Made by a program: the position numbers and the translations under genes
Part shown: positions 7,395 to 16,444 of the stretch, piece by piece
How the letters are laid out: each line of letters starts with the position of its first letter
Numbering within the stretch: the first letter of the stretch is position 1
Assembly: GCA_050728695.1 (NCBI GenBank)
Contig: JBOHJV010000002.1
Coordinates: 1-49,606, forward strand
DNA length: 49,606 nt
Origin: Methylocapsa sp050728695
GTDB taxonomy: Bacteria; Pseudomonadota; Alphaproteobacteria; Rhizobiales; Beijerinckiaceae
Reading direction: 5' to 3'
The notes under the pieces: generated by a model
Databases searched by the model: none
Told to the model about the DNA's origin: nothing
Seen by the model: only the letters and a program-made list of their open reading frames with translations

Positions 7395-8720
7395 TCATGA
7401 CTTCGCCTTGCCCAGGACCGCCACGGCTTCGGCCTCTATCGACCTCGCGGAATTTAAAGCATCGAGCCGCGCCTTCACGGCTTCACTCCAGTTTTCCGAT
7501 TTTGTTGCGGCGGCGGGCAATTCATTCCACGCTTTCAACGCGGCTTCGAGATCGTGGTCGGTAAGCGCGTTCTCGATCCGCGCGACGAAGCCTTCGACGC
7601 CGGCAGCTCCGGCATCGCCGACACGGTGGACACGCAGCAGACCTTTGGCGTTGCGTGTCAAGCGATCGAGGAAACTTTCATCGGCGCTAGCTTGCTTGGC
7701 GGTCTCGCTCGCGATTATGCCTGGAACGAGAGAAGCAAATCGCGCGGTTAATTGCCTTTCGCTCGAAACGGTTGATTCGGAGGCCGCGCGCAGCGGCGCG
7801 AGAGACGCCTGAGGGACGCCGAGGTTTTCGAGCGCCGCGAGTTCGCTCGAAAATTGTTCGCCGCTATCGAGCTTTTGCAGGAGGCTTTCGGCGACAATCG
7901 CGATGGCTTCGGCGCGGGAGCGTTCCTCGGCCGCGGGATCCCCTCGGATTTGTTGCGGGCGGAGATCCGCCTTGGGCGCGGCGAGCGCCGCTTCGAGCGG
8001 AGCAAGCTTTTGCTCGAGGGTTTCGATCCGCGCTTCAAGCGGTCCGAGATCGGGAACCGACGGCGCGGGACCGGGCGCGGGTTCTTGGGCCGCCGGCTGG
8101 GACGCGAGGGCCTTTTGTGCGTCGGCCCGCGCCGAATTTGCCGCCTCCGCGGCTTTGTTCGCGGCGTTCTCCGCTTCAGTTACGCGGGACTCCATCGCGG
8201 CCAGTGCCGCGTGCGAGGCGGCGGAGGCGGCATCCTCCTTGCCCTCGATCGCGGCAATTCGCGCGTTCAACGCCGCAATGCGCTCGCCGGAGGCAAATCC
8301 GTCGATTTTCGAGCCGCCGAAATAGCGCAGCCCGAAGGTTCCACCAAATCCCAGAACAGCGCCGGCGACAGCGGTTGCGACAAGCGCGGGAATGAGCGAG
8401 CGCGGCTTGGTTTGTTCGCCGGCCGACCTCGGCGGCGGGGCAACCGACTCCGGCACCGGGACCACGGGCTCGGGAGCGGGCGGCTCGGGTGAGGATGCTT
8501 TTGGCGCGCGTGGTTCCCTGGATAACTGTCCGTCGAGCGATAGCGACTCGGGCGCCGCGGTTTCAGGTGCCACCGCCGCGGGCATCTCCATCGCGGCCCC
8601 ATCCGGCTCGGCCGGCGGCTGGGATTGGCTGCCGTTCTCCGCCGTTTCATGGGGAAGCGAACCGGGCCCGACGCCGGGCTCGGGTATTGTCTTGGCAAGT
8701 TCTTCCTCGTCATTGGCCAT
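7395..8720 (-). CDS. Mitofilin-like inner-membrane protein
   Basis: 441 residues from ATG at 8718-8720, chosen because gaggg lies at ribosome-binding distance; an in-frame ATG at 8771 would add 17 residues. The Pro/Glu-rich N-terminal third is cytoplasmic, one membrane helix follows (near ALVATAVAGAVLGFGG), and a long Ala/Glu coiled coil leads to a conserved C-terminal domain. This is the architecture of the alphaproteobacterial relatives of mitochondrial mitofilin/Mic60, which shape inner membranes and link them to the outer membrane. In many relatives hemC and hemD lie upstream; here an outer-membrane protein gene is divergent instead. Confidence 0.85.
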   Translation of the reverse strand: MANDEEELAKTIPEPGVGPGSLPHETAENGSQSQPPAEPDGAAMEMPAAVAPETAAPESLSLDGQLSREPRAPKASSPEPPAPEPVVPVPESVAPPPRSAGEQTKPRSLIPALVATAVAGAVLGFGGTFGLRYFGGSKIDGFASGERIAALNARIAAIEGKEDAASAASHAALAAMESRVTEAENAANKAAEAANSARADAQKALASQPAAQEPAPGPAPSVPDLGPLEARIETLEQKLAPLEAALAAPKADLRPQQIRGDPAAEERSRAEAIAIVAESLLQKLDSGEQFSSELAALENLGVPQASLAPLRAASESTVSSERQLTARFASLVPGIIASETAKQASADESFLDRLTRNAKGLLRVHRVGDAGAAGVEGFVARIENALTDHDLEAALKAWNELPAAATKSENWSEAVKARLDALNSARSIEAEAVAVLGKAKS

Positions 8721-9136
8721 CGCGCGCCCTCGATTTCGCGCCTTTCTAAAGGAACGCGTGGTCTCGTGCAACGGGCCCCGCGCGCGTCGTCCGCGACGGA
8801 TCGTCTCAAAGTCCGTTGCCGCCGTCGCGGCCCAAGCGGAGCAAATCGGCGCGGGAATCCGCTAAGCCGGGCGCGGGACCGGTTGGGTCGGAGTCATCCA
8901 TTGGCAACGACACCGGGCGCGCTGCGGCTACTCCTATCGACGGCACTCGCGGCGTTTGTTTAGCGGGGCGGCGGCACCACGCCCCTGTGACAATTTTAGC
9001 ACGGAAGTCAGCTTTTGAGCGCGAGTGACCGGGACCGGGGCGATTACGATTGAGCCCGCTTCCAACCTTGTTATATATTTTTATTACTGTACGACCGGCG
9101 GCGACGAGAGGTCTCATTCTCGAAAGCAAGGTTACG
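8721..9136. promoter_or_regulatory. Divergent intergenic region, mitofilin / outer-membrane protein
   Basis: No supported gene. It must hold promoters for both directions. The only AT-rich patch is 9069-9090 (TTGTTATATATTTTTATTAC), about 50-70 bases before the rightward ATG, and is the best candidate for that promoter's melting region. No operator could be assigned. Confidence 0.3.
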
Positions 9137-10075
9137 ATGACCCGAAAAAAAATAGCGAATGGCGCCGCCAGTTTGCCAATTCTTTATATAATCGCTTCAC
9201 TGATCGCAAGCGTTCCGGACGGCGCTTGCGCGGCGGACATGGCCTTGCCGCAACCCGAACCTGCCGCCGCTCCGGATAATCCAATCGCCGATTATTTCGC
9301 GACCTGGTACGATCGCGTCGACGCGGCGCAGGCGAGCCAGCCGCATTGGATGACCCCGATCACTACCGTGACCCCGCGCCTCGAGGAAGAGTATCGCTAC
9401 GATCAATTTCAACAGTTCCTGCAAAATGGCGCGGAAGTTAATAATTATTTCGGCGGCAAGGGACTGGAGCTGATTCCCACCACCACCAATGAAATTCTGA
9501 TCAATGTCCCGGCCTTCGAACAGCGCGTGAATCATGAGCCCGCAACCGGTTTCGCCGATGGGAACTTCATCACCATCAAACAGCGGCTACTCAGCGCCAA
9601 CGAAGAAAACGGCAATTATATTCTCAGTGCTTTTTTGGGATTTCAGGCGCCAACCGGCATCACCGCCTTTACCAATAGGCCGGCTTGGATTGTCACTCCC
9701 ACGCTCGCAGCCGGCATCGGTTGGGGTGATTTCGATATCCAGGGAACGATTTCCTATACGCTCCCGACCGATGAGAGGAACCACATCGGCAACACACTCC
9801 TCACCAGCGCGACCTTGCAATACCACTTTTTGGAATATTTCTGGCCGGAATTCGCTCTCAACGACACGCAATGGACGAGCGGCGAGCGCGCCGCCAGAAA
9901 CCAGCTCTTTGTGAGCCCTGGCATTATGTTTGGCCGTTTTCAGATCTACAACCGGGTGAAGCTTAACTTCGGCATCGCCTATCAAGTCGCGGTCGTACCA
10001 AATCATGCCATAACGGATCCGCTGACCCCTCTTTATAATCATGCGTGGATCCTCAGCATGCGCATGACGTTTTGA
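9137..10075 (+). CDS. Outer-membrane beta-barrel protein, putative transporter
   Basis: 312 residues from ATG 9137, which has aaggtt upstream; a further-upstream in-frame start gives an implausible signal peptide. A Sec signal peptide (about 1-32, ending GACA-ADM) is followed by a proline-rich linker and then alternating hydrophobic/polar strands with Gly/Asn/Thr turns, typical of a barrel. The last residue is Phe (RMTF), the usual outer-membrane assembly signal. It resembles proteins annotated as hypothetical transporters in Rhizobiales; the substrate is unknown. Confidence 0.7.
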   Translation: MTRKKIANGAASLPILYIIASLIASVPDGACAADMALPQPEPAAAPDNPIADYFATWYDRVDAAQASQPHWMTPITTVTPRLEEEYRYDQFQQFLQNGAEVNNYFGGKGLELIPTTTNEILINVPAFEQRVNHEPATGFADGNFITIKQRLLSANEENGNYILSAFLGFQAPTGITAFTNRPAWIVTPTLAAGIGWGDFDIQGTISYTLPTDERNHIGNTLLTSATLQYHFLEYFWPEFALNDTQWTSGERAARNQLFVSPGIMFGRFQIYNRVKLNFGIAYQVAVVPNHAITDPLTPLYNHAWILSMRMTF

Positions 10076-10822
10076 CCTAAACCACGACATCGTGGGCACC
10101 GAGTCGATCAAGGTGGCGCATTGAGATAGCGGCGCTGTCATCATCCGCCACAGGGCTTCAAATCCGGCCAACGCGGACACCTGCGCGCTTCCATCCGGCC
10201 CGGAAAGATAATGCGCGCGGCGTCGCGGATGTCTCGCCGGTTGATCGGCCAGCCCGGCGCAAGCTTACCTTGAAACGATGCGTTGTCCGGTCGCTCCACT
10301 CCGGATGCGCGCGGAGGCCCGCGAGGACCACATTGGAACTGCCAGCTTCGGCCGGACGCGTTAATCGGCCAGCTAATCCTTGTGCATGAAAATTCGCCTA
10401 TGGCGTGGAGTGGATCGAAACAAGAATGAACAATCGTTTGACTTCGCGATCAAGCAGACGGCCGCGGCCTTCCTTCAAATCTCCGGCATGGTCGCGGCGC
10501 GAACCACTTCATATGGTCCAGCCGCGTGACGGTTTATGAACTATGCGTCGCGTGCTTGATGCAAGCTCTTGTTGAAAACATTCCGCGGCGCGCCGCGCGG
10601 CTTGCATAGGATTCGGTCGCTAGTATAGCTTGCGCAACGTTAGTTGCGAGGTTTCGCGCGGCGGGAAGTTTGAATCAGTGCCGCGCGGAATTGTGCCGGC
10701 GGACGCGCGGTTCATGGTATGAATAGCGATGCCTCGTCAATTGGGAAAATCTCAGTTAATTCGAAATGAGCGAAATTCCATCTGACTCTCAGTTCAGATT
10801 GGCAACCTTCTAGGAGGCCTCG
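10076..10822. promoter_or_regulatory. Long gcrA upstream region with three GANTC sites
   Basis: No convincing gene on either strand over about 750 bases. GANTC sites, the target of the cell-cycle methylase CcrM and the binding context of GcrA, occur at 10610-10614 (GATTC), 10672-10676 (GAATC) and 10784-10788 (GACTC), all within 215 bases of the gcrA ATG. One site per 256 bases would be expected by chance. Methylation-linked control of gcrA is plausible but not shown. The rest (10076-10600) holds nothing I can name. Confidence 0.45.
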
Positions 10823-11368
10823 ATGTCCTGGACCAATGAACGAATCGAGCTACTGCAAAAACTCTGGCTCGAAGGTTGGAGCGCGAGCCGCATTGCCAGT
10901 GAGCTTGCCTGCGGGATTACCCGGAACGCGGTGATCGGCAAGGTCTACCGGCTCGGGCTATCGGGCCGTGTCAACTCGCGTTCGGGGAATGTGTCCGCTT
11001 CGCCGCCGCGCCAAAAGGCGGTTCGGCGCCTCGTCCACCGTCAAGCGGGCAGTCCGCAAATCGCCGGTAATACCGCCCTCGCCTTTGATCCATTTGTGAT
11101 TGAAGCCCCCACGCCCCAAACGGCGCGGGAGGTCGTCGTGGTGCCGATATCCGAACCCGTTACCATTGCGGAATTGCGGGAGTCGATGTGCCGTTGGCCG
11201 ATCGGCGATCCGGCGCAGTCTGATTTTCGCTTCTGCGGCGCCAAGAAACTGCCGGGTCAAGGGCCATATTGCGCCTGCCACGCGGGCATCGCCTATCAGT
11301 CCCAACATGACCGGCGGCGCGAGCGGCGGTCGCAAAGCGAACTTAGCGGCCTGCTTCAACGAAGTTGA
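10823..11368 (+). CDS. gcrA: GcrA, cell-cycle transcription regulator
   Basis: 181 residues, in the family's usual range. The N-terminal domain (1-48) begins MSWTNERIELLQKLWLEG and continues into a helix-turn-helix with the family signature TRNAVIGKVYRLGLSGR. A variable linker (50-115) leads to the C-terminal domain CRWPIGDP (123-130), FCG (137-139), C150 and H153, then AYQ. GcrA binds sigma-70 and methylated GANTC promoters and drives S-phase and division genes in alphaproteobacteria. The ribosome binding site (taggagg) is strong. The gene is monocistronic. A second protein with only the C-terminal part lies on the island at 4131-4472. Confidence 0.95.
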   Translation: MSWTNERIELLQKLWLEGWSASRIASELACGITRNAVIGKVYRLGLSGRVNSRSGNVSASPPRQKAVRRLVHRQAGSPQIAGNTALAFDPFVIEAPTPQTAREVVVVPISEPVTIAELRESMCRWPIGDPAQSDFRFCGAKKLPGQGPYCACHAGIAYQSQHDRRRERRSQSELSGLLQRS

Positions 11369-12324
11369 AAGATGTGACGAATGGCTTTCGGCGCGACCCG
11401 AGCGGTGGAGGCCATCGTGGCCGCAATAGAAATTGCCGTGAAGAAATATGTTCCGCGGCAGGTGTTCGCGCCGTGAAGCGTTGATCCCGACCAGGAGCAA
11501 CCCGGCGCGACGTCCGCGGAAGGCGCGGATCTTGTTAAATGCGGAAGTCTCGGAAGTCGGCGAAGGGTGAAGCGGCTGCCACACCATCGAGGCTCCGACA
11601 ACCAGCGCAGCGGTGGTTTACGGGGTGCACGAGCAGCGGGTGGAAGACGCGGTCGCGGCCGCGCTGAGCCACGCGCCACGCCTAGCGTTCCCCGGATTAT
11701 GGACGGCGGGAAAGGATACCAAGCCGATCGATCGCTTTGGCTTGCCGTGAGCCGCGCTGCGGCCGTCCACGCCACACACATTGCGCTTGTCGGAAAACAC
11801 GGCCAAGGAACTGAACTGCAAAAGTCTGTATTTGATTTATCGGTCAATGTCAGTCCTCGGATCGCAGTCAGATCACAGTCCGGCAGTCGCCGTTCATTGC
11901 GTGGGCCACGCGTTACCGGCGAGATGGAGCTGATGCTGTCGCGGGCGCCAGTGGACATTCGTATGAAGGCCGGCCGCGAGTGGCGCGCTACGGCGTCGGC
12001 TTTTCCAGCGCGAGCCATAGCCCGCCGCCTGCGACGGGCGTCGTTTCGGACGCGGTTTTGGCCGCGCGTCCTTGATAAAATCGATCCCTTCGCCAAACTT
12101 AGCCCCAATGAGACGTGACAAATTTGCCACCTGCCACCACAATCTGCGCCGGTTGACCCAATCGCCGGAGTCCATGTAAATGAAATAATATTTGTTTTTC
12201 CAACAATTTAGCTAGCATTTGGACGAATCGCAACAATCGAACTGTCATATCCGTGTCGCCCAAGCGTCATCCACGCTTGCTACCAACCTCCCCATCCGCC
12301 GCAAGTTCGGAGGGGAGCAACGTT
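11369..12324. other. Gene-poor stretch, possibly decayed
   Basis: Long open frames exist on both strands (plus 11567-12118, minus 11356-12108), but their translations are Arg/Ser/Pro-rich, lack ribosome binding sites and resemble nothing I know. They are best explained by high GC. A few short peptide-like patches in different plus-strand frames (near 11580-11750 and 11800-11900) could be gene debris. The last 140 bases are AT-richer and probably carry the porin promoter. Confidence 0.35.
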
Positions 12325-14103
12325 ATGAAAATCAGCGACAATAAACTTGGCGGCAAGCGCCTCCATGGACCAGCCATCGCCGCGGTGGCTTTGGGTGCTC
12401 TCATGAGCTTTCAGGCCGGCGCGGCACGGGCTGACGACACGGCCACCGAAATTCGCTTGCTCAAGGAGCGGCTAAAGCAGCTTGAGCACCGCGTCGCCAA
12501 GCAGGATCGCGAGCGGAAAGCAGCCGAGGCCCAAATCCGCAGGGCCGCGGCGACAGCAGGGCCGCCGATCATGGCGCAAACGCCAAACTATTCGATTCCG
12601 AAGATACCCGGCAGCAGCGCGCCGAGGCCCGCGGTGCCGCCGCCGTCATATGGCATCGGCCTTCCCGGCGCTCCCCCCTCCTATCAGACCGGCGGCCTGA
12701 CCGGGCTCGAGGCGAAGCTCAAAGGCTATCCCTACATCGGCCCGTCAAGTCTTTTCGTTAACAATGTGTCTATCACGCCGGGCGGTTTCTTCGAGCTCGC
12801 AAGCGTGACCCGCGATCACTTCATCGGCGCTGATATCGCGACGCCCTGGCAAAACATTCCCTTCGCGAATGTCCCGACGACCCACACGGGAGAGTTTCGC
12901 CTTTCCGCCCGCCGGAGCCGCGCCGCGCTCCTCGTGAGGGGCGATGTGAACCCTGCGACGCGTCTTTCCGGCTATGGCGAGTTTGATTGGCTCAGCGCCG
13001 CGCAGACCGCCAATGAGAACCAGAGCGATTCGTTCAATTTGCGCATCCGCCACCTCTACGCGGCCGTGGACAACGACGACTTTGGCGCCCATTTCCTCGC
13101 CGGTCACGCCTTTACCTTGGCGACCATGGATACCGTTGGCATCCTGCCGCGGAAGGAAGATACGCCGATCGTAATCGAGGATCAGTATGTCCCTGGCTTT
13201 GTCTGGGCCCGCCAGGACCAGATCCGGGTCGTCAAGGACTTCGATCAAACCTTGTGGTTCGCCCTGTCGGCCGAACAGCCGGCGACGACATTCGGCGGCG
13301 TGGCCCCGACAGTGCCGACCGTCATTAATAACCTTCCCGGCGTCATCTCGCCTCCGCCTGGCCAGGGAAGCATCATTGGCGGATCGCTATTTAATTCAAT
13401 CAACCCTCTCTCCCTCAACCAAATGCCCGATCTCATTGGCAAGGCTGCCTGGGACCCGACGATTGGCGGCCGGACCATTCATATGGAAGCCTTCGGCATT
13501 TTCCGCAACTTTGTCGACAGGGTGATTCTTCCTGGCGGCGGTGGGTTCAACCACAACAACAATAGTACGGGCGGCGGTGTTGGCGGCTCGATCCTCGTGC
13601 CCATTATCCCAAAGATGCTCGAAGCCCAATTCTCCGGCCTGACGGGGCGCGGCATCGGCCGCTATGGCGCCGCCCAGCTCCCCGACGTCACTTTCAACCC
13701 CGATGGCAGCCTCACCCCGATCCAGGAGACGATGCTGCTCGCTGGTCTGATCTGGCACGCGATGCCCGGGCTCGATTTTTATAGCTATGCCGGGGAGGAA
13801 TACGAAAATCCGAAGTTTGGCTTCACGCCACTTGGGACGGTCCATTTCGTTGGCTGGGGCAGCCCATTCTTCAACAACTCGGGGTGTGAGATCGAGCTCT
13901 CCACGATCTGCTCCGGCAATGTCAAATTGGTCCGGCAAATCACGGGCGGCTTCTGGGACGACATCTATAAGGGTCCCTGGGGCAGGCTCACGGGCGGCCT
14001 TCAATATTCCTTCACCCAGAAATACGGCTTCGAAGGTTTGGGATTTTCGCCAAAGCGGAACGAAAATATGTTTTTCACCAGCCTTCGCTACTATCCGTTC
14101 TAA
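12325..14103 (+). CDS. Outer-membrane porin with N-terminal coiled coil (DcaP-like)
   Basis: 592 residues from ATG 12325, which has ggagggg upstream; the in-frame ATG at 12253 lies before the signal peptide. After a signal peptide (ending GAARA) residues 37-70 form a coiled coil (TEIRLLKERLKQLEHRVAKQ), then a Pro-rich linker, then a long barrel that ends SLRYYPF. Coiled coil plus barrel is the layout of trimeric DcaP-type and related porins for small acids. The substrate cannot be read from sequence. A perfect 11-bp hairpin follows the stop. Confidence 0.8.
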   Translation: MKISDNKLGGKRLHGPAIAAVALGALMSFQAGAARADDTATEIRLLKERLKQLEHRVAKQDRERKAAEAQIRRAAATAGPPIMAQTPNYSIPKIPGSSAPRPAVPPPSYGIGLPGAPPSYQTGGLTGLEAKLKGYPYIGPSSLFVNNVSITPGGFFELASVTRDHFIGADIATPWQNIPFANVPTTHTGEFRLSARRSRAALLVRGDVNPATRLSGYGEFDWLSAAQTANENQSDSFNLRIRHLYAAVDNDDFGAHFLAGHAFTLATMDTVGILPRKEDTPIVIEDQYVPGFVWARQDQIRVVKDFDQTLWFALSAEQPATTFGGVAPTVPTVINNLPGVISPPPGQGSIIGGSLFNSINPLSLNQMPDLIGKAAWDPTIGGRTIHMEAFGIFRNFVDRVILPGGGGFNHNNNSTGGGVGGSILVPIIPKMLEAQFSGLTGRGIGRYGAAQLPDVTFNPDGSLTPIQETMLLAGLIWHAMPGLDFYSYAGEEYENPKFGFTPLGTVHFVGWGSPFFNNSGCEIELSTICSGNVKLVRQITGGFWDDIYKGPWGRLTGGLQYSFTQKYGFEGLGFSPKRNENMFFTSLRYYPF

Positions 14104-14130
14104 ACGAGAGACAGCCGCTCTGGCTCATCG

Positions 14131-14158
14131 GGCCCGCTGGCGGAACGGCCAGCGGGCC
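14131..14158 (+). terminator. Hairpin after the porin gene
   Basis: A perfect 11-bp stem, ggcccgctggc with gccagcgggcc, around the 6-base loop ggaacg, starting 27 bases after the porin stop. It is followed by tgctattt rather than a pure T run. Probably the porin terminator. Confidence 0.7.
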
Positions 14159-14236
14159 TGCTATTTGGAACGAAATGAAGCTGACCCGGTTCCCTCAGAT
14201 CGCTATCTTCAAAGTCGATGGGTGCGAGAAGGCGCG

Positions 14237-14920
14237 ATGCCGATGCAACTCGACGGGACGGGGCTCGCGCCGCTGTCCGGCGGCAATGCAGCTCATCTGG
14301 TGGTTCTCCTGCATGGCGTAGCGGCCAATGGCAACGACCTCCTTTCGCTTGCTCACGCTTGGCGGACGCTTTTGCCCGACGCGGAGTTCATCGCGCCCAA
14401 CGCCCCGTTTCCCTGCGATTACGCGCCGGAGGCCAGGCAATGGTTCAGCCTGCAAGACCGCGCGCCGGAAAAGTTGCTCGCTGGCTTGAGGGAGGCGGGT
14501 GCAATTCTCGATCGCTTTTTCGATGAACTGCTGGCTAGCCGCCAGCTCGGCGACGCGGGTCTGGCACTCGCCGGGTTTTCGCAAGGCGCGGCGACCGCGC
14601 TCTACGCCGGCTTGCGGCGAAAACAGCAAATTGCCGGCATCGTTGCCTTTTCAGGAGCCCTGCCGGCGGCCGAGGGGTTGCGAAGCGACATAAGAAGCAA
14701 ACCGCCGGTTCTTCTTGTGCACGGCGCGGCGGACGATGTGGTGCCTTTCCAGTCGATGGCGAACGCGAAGGCCATGCTCGAAGCGACGGGCGTGTCCGTG
14801 ACGGCGGTGGCGAGGCCCGGCCTTGGCCATGCCATCGACGCCACGGGAGTAGCGTTGGCGGCGGATTTCCTGCGCGACGTGTTAAATACCGCGCAGAACG
14901 ATACTGGCCTGGCGGTCTAG
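14237..14920 (+). CDS. Carboxylesterase / lysophospholipase, alpha/beta hydrolase
   Basis: 227 residues from ATG 14237 (gagaagg upstream). It has the compact fold of the phospholipase/carboxylesterase family (COG0400): oxyanion region VVLLHGVAANGND, nucleophile elbow GFSQG, catalytic Asp in HGAADDVVPF and catalytic His in GLGHAID. No signal peptide, so cytoplasmic. Family members hydrolyse short acyl esters or lysophospholipids; the natural substrate is unknown. It is separated from the porin by the hairpin and has its own start region. Confidence 0.85.
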   Translation: MPMQLDGTGLAPLSGGNAAHLVVLLHGVAANGNDLLSLAHAWRTLLPDAEFIAPNAPFPCDYAPEARQWFSLQDRAPEKLLAGLREAGAILDRFFDELLASRQLGDAGLALAGFSQGAATALYAGLRRKQQIAGIVAFSGALPAAEGLRSDIRSKPPVLLVHGAADDVVPFQSMANAKAMLEATGVSVTAVARPGLGHAIDATGVALAADFLRDVLNTAQNDTGLAV

Positions 14921-15193
14921 AGCCGGTTGCTTTACCCTCGCTTCCTGCTATCCAAGCGCACGCAAGTACGTTATATAAAAGATGTATATGACAATGCCTC
15001 CGGGGCGAACTTAAGCGCGGCTTCGGCAAAATATCGAGCGCGAAGGCAAACGGAACAAGCTTGAAAACAGGCAATCCAGGCCAAGATATCGGGGACAAGG
15101 CATCTACTACCTGCGGCGCAACCTTAAGATGTGAGCGTTTTCCCTCAACATGTCCAACAACAACCCAATTGAGACCAAGAAAGGGAGAAAATC

Positions 15194-16399
15194 ATGGCAA
15201 AAGTCGTATGCGTTCTTTACGATGATCCAGTGGATGGTTATCCGAAAACCTATCCTCGGGACGATCTCCCCAGGATCGATCATTATCCAGACGGCCAGAC
15301 GCTTCCGACGCCAAAGTCGATCGATTTCAAGCCCGGCACGCTTCTTGGCAGCGTATCCGGCGAGCTGGGCTTGCGAAAATACCTCGAGTCCAATGGTCAC
15401 ACTCTGGTCGTGACCTCTGATAAAGACGGCGCGGGCTCGGTCCTCGATCGCGAGCTGCCCGACGCCGAAATCGTCATCTCGCAGCCGTTCTGGCCGGCCT
15501 ATATGACCACCGCGCGGTTCGCTAAGGCGCCGAAATTGAAACTTGTGATCACCGCGGGGATCGGCTCCGATCACACCGACCTTCAGGCGGCGATCGACCA
15601 CGGCGTCACCGTCGCCGAGGTCACCTACAGCAATTCAATCAGCGTTGCCGAGCATGTGGTGATGATGATTCTCTCGCTAGTGCGCAATTACATCCCCTCC
15701 TATCAATGGGTGGTGCGAGGCGGCTGGAACATCGCCGATTGCGCCGCGCGGTCCTACGACGTCGAAGGCATGCATGCCGGCACCGTCGCCGCCGGCCGCA
15801 TCGGCCTCGCGGTGCTGCGCCGTCTAAAGCCTTTCGACATGCATCTGCATTATTACGACCGCCATCGTCTGCCGGCGGCGGTGGAGAAAGAGCTGAACGT
15901 CGCCTGGCATCCGTCCGTCGAGGACATGGTAAAAGTCTGCGACGTCGTCACCATCAACTGCCCGCTGTATCCGGAGACCGTGAATTTGTTCGACGCGACG
16001 CTGATTTCCAAGATGAAGCGCGGCGCCTATATTGTGGACACCGCGCGCGCAAAAATCTGCGACCGCGATGCCATTGTCCGGGCGCTCGAAATCGGCCAGC
16101 TCGCGGGCTATGCGGGCGACGTATGGTTCCCGCAACCGCCGCCAAAGGATCACCCCTGGCGCACCATGCCTCACCACGGGATGACGCCCCATATCTCGGG
16201 GACATCGCTTTCCGCGCAGGCGCGCTATTCGGCGGGCACCCGCGAAATCTTGGAGTGCTATTTCGAGGGCCGGCCGATCCGCGACGAGTATCTGATCGTC
16301 GATAAAGGCAGGCTCGCGGGCGCCGGCGCGCATTCCTACAGCGCCGGAAACGCTACCGGCGGATCCGAGGAGGCCGCAAAGTTTAAGAAGGGCGCGTAA
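15194..16399 (+). CDS. fdh: NAD-dependent formate dehydrogenase
   Basis: 401 residues. It oxidises formate to CO2 with reduction of NAD+, the last step of C1 oxidation in methylotrophs. The chain matches the well-studied Pseudomonas sp. 101 enzyme without gaps at key sites (numbering without Met): N146 for formate, the AxGxxG dinucleotide loop in VAAGRIG, D221 that selects NAD+ over NADP+, R284 and H332. The C-terminus (GNATGGSEEAAKFKKGA) is also family-typical. Position 145 is Ser where the Pseudomonas enzyme has Cys; Cys255 is kept. Ribosome binding site aaaggga is strong. The 270-base upstream region carries no recognisable gene. Monocistronic, ended by a two-part hairpin. Confidence 0.96.
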   Translation: MAKVVCVLYDDPVDGYPKTYPRDDLPRIDHYPDGQTLPTPKSIDFKPGTLLGSVSGELGLRKYLESNGHTLVVTSDKDGAGSVLDRELPDAEIVISQPFWPAYMTTARFAKAPKLKLVITAGIGSDHTDLQAAIDHGVTVAEVTYSNSISVAEHVVMMILSLVRNYIPSYQWVVRGGWNIADCAARSYDVEGMHAGTVAAGRIGLAVLRRLKPFDMHLHYYDRHRLPAAVEKELNVAWHPSVEDMVKVCDVVTINCPLYPETVNLFDATLISKMKRGAYIVDTARAKICDRDAIVRALEIGQLAGYAGDVWFPQPPPKDHPWRTMPHHGMTPHISGTSLSAQARYSAGTREILECYFEGRPIRDEYLIVDKGRLAGAGAHSYSAGNATGGSEEAAKFKKGA

Positions 16400-16444
16400 A
16401 TTGCCGGCGGCGGCTCCGAACATTCGGAGCCTCGATCCGGCAAT
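16400..16444 (+). terminator. Nested two-part hairpin after fdh
   Basis: Outer arms attgccgg (16400-16407) and ccggcaat (16437-16444) are perfectly complementary and enclose a second perfect 9-bp hairpin, ggctccgaa-ca-ttcggagcc (16412-16431). It starts directly after the fdh stop. Only atttc follows, so it may be a 3'-end-protecting structure as much as an intrinsic terminator. Confidence 0.65.

Noticed and set aside
9050..9136. Longer start for the outer-membrane protein
   Set aside because: The upstream start would place a second hydrophobic stretch before the clear signal peptide; ATG 9137 has a ribosome binding site.
11356..12118. Overlapping long frames on both strands (250 and 183 codons)
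   Set aside because: Arg/Ser/Pro-rich translations, no ribosome binding sites, no family resemblance; typical GC-driven open frames.
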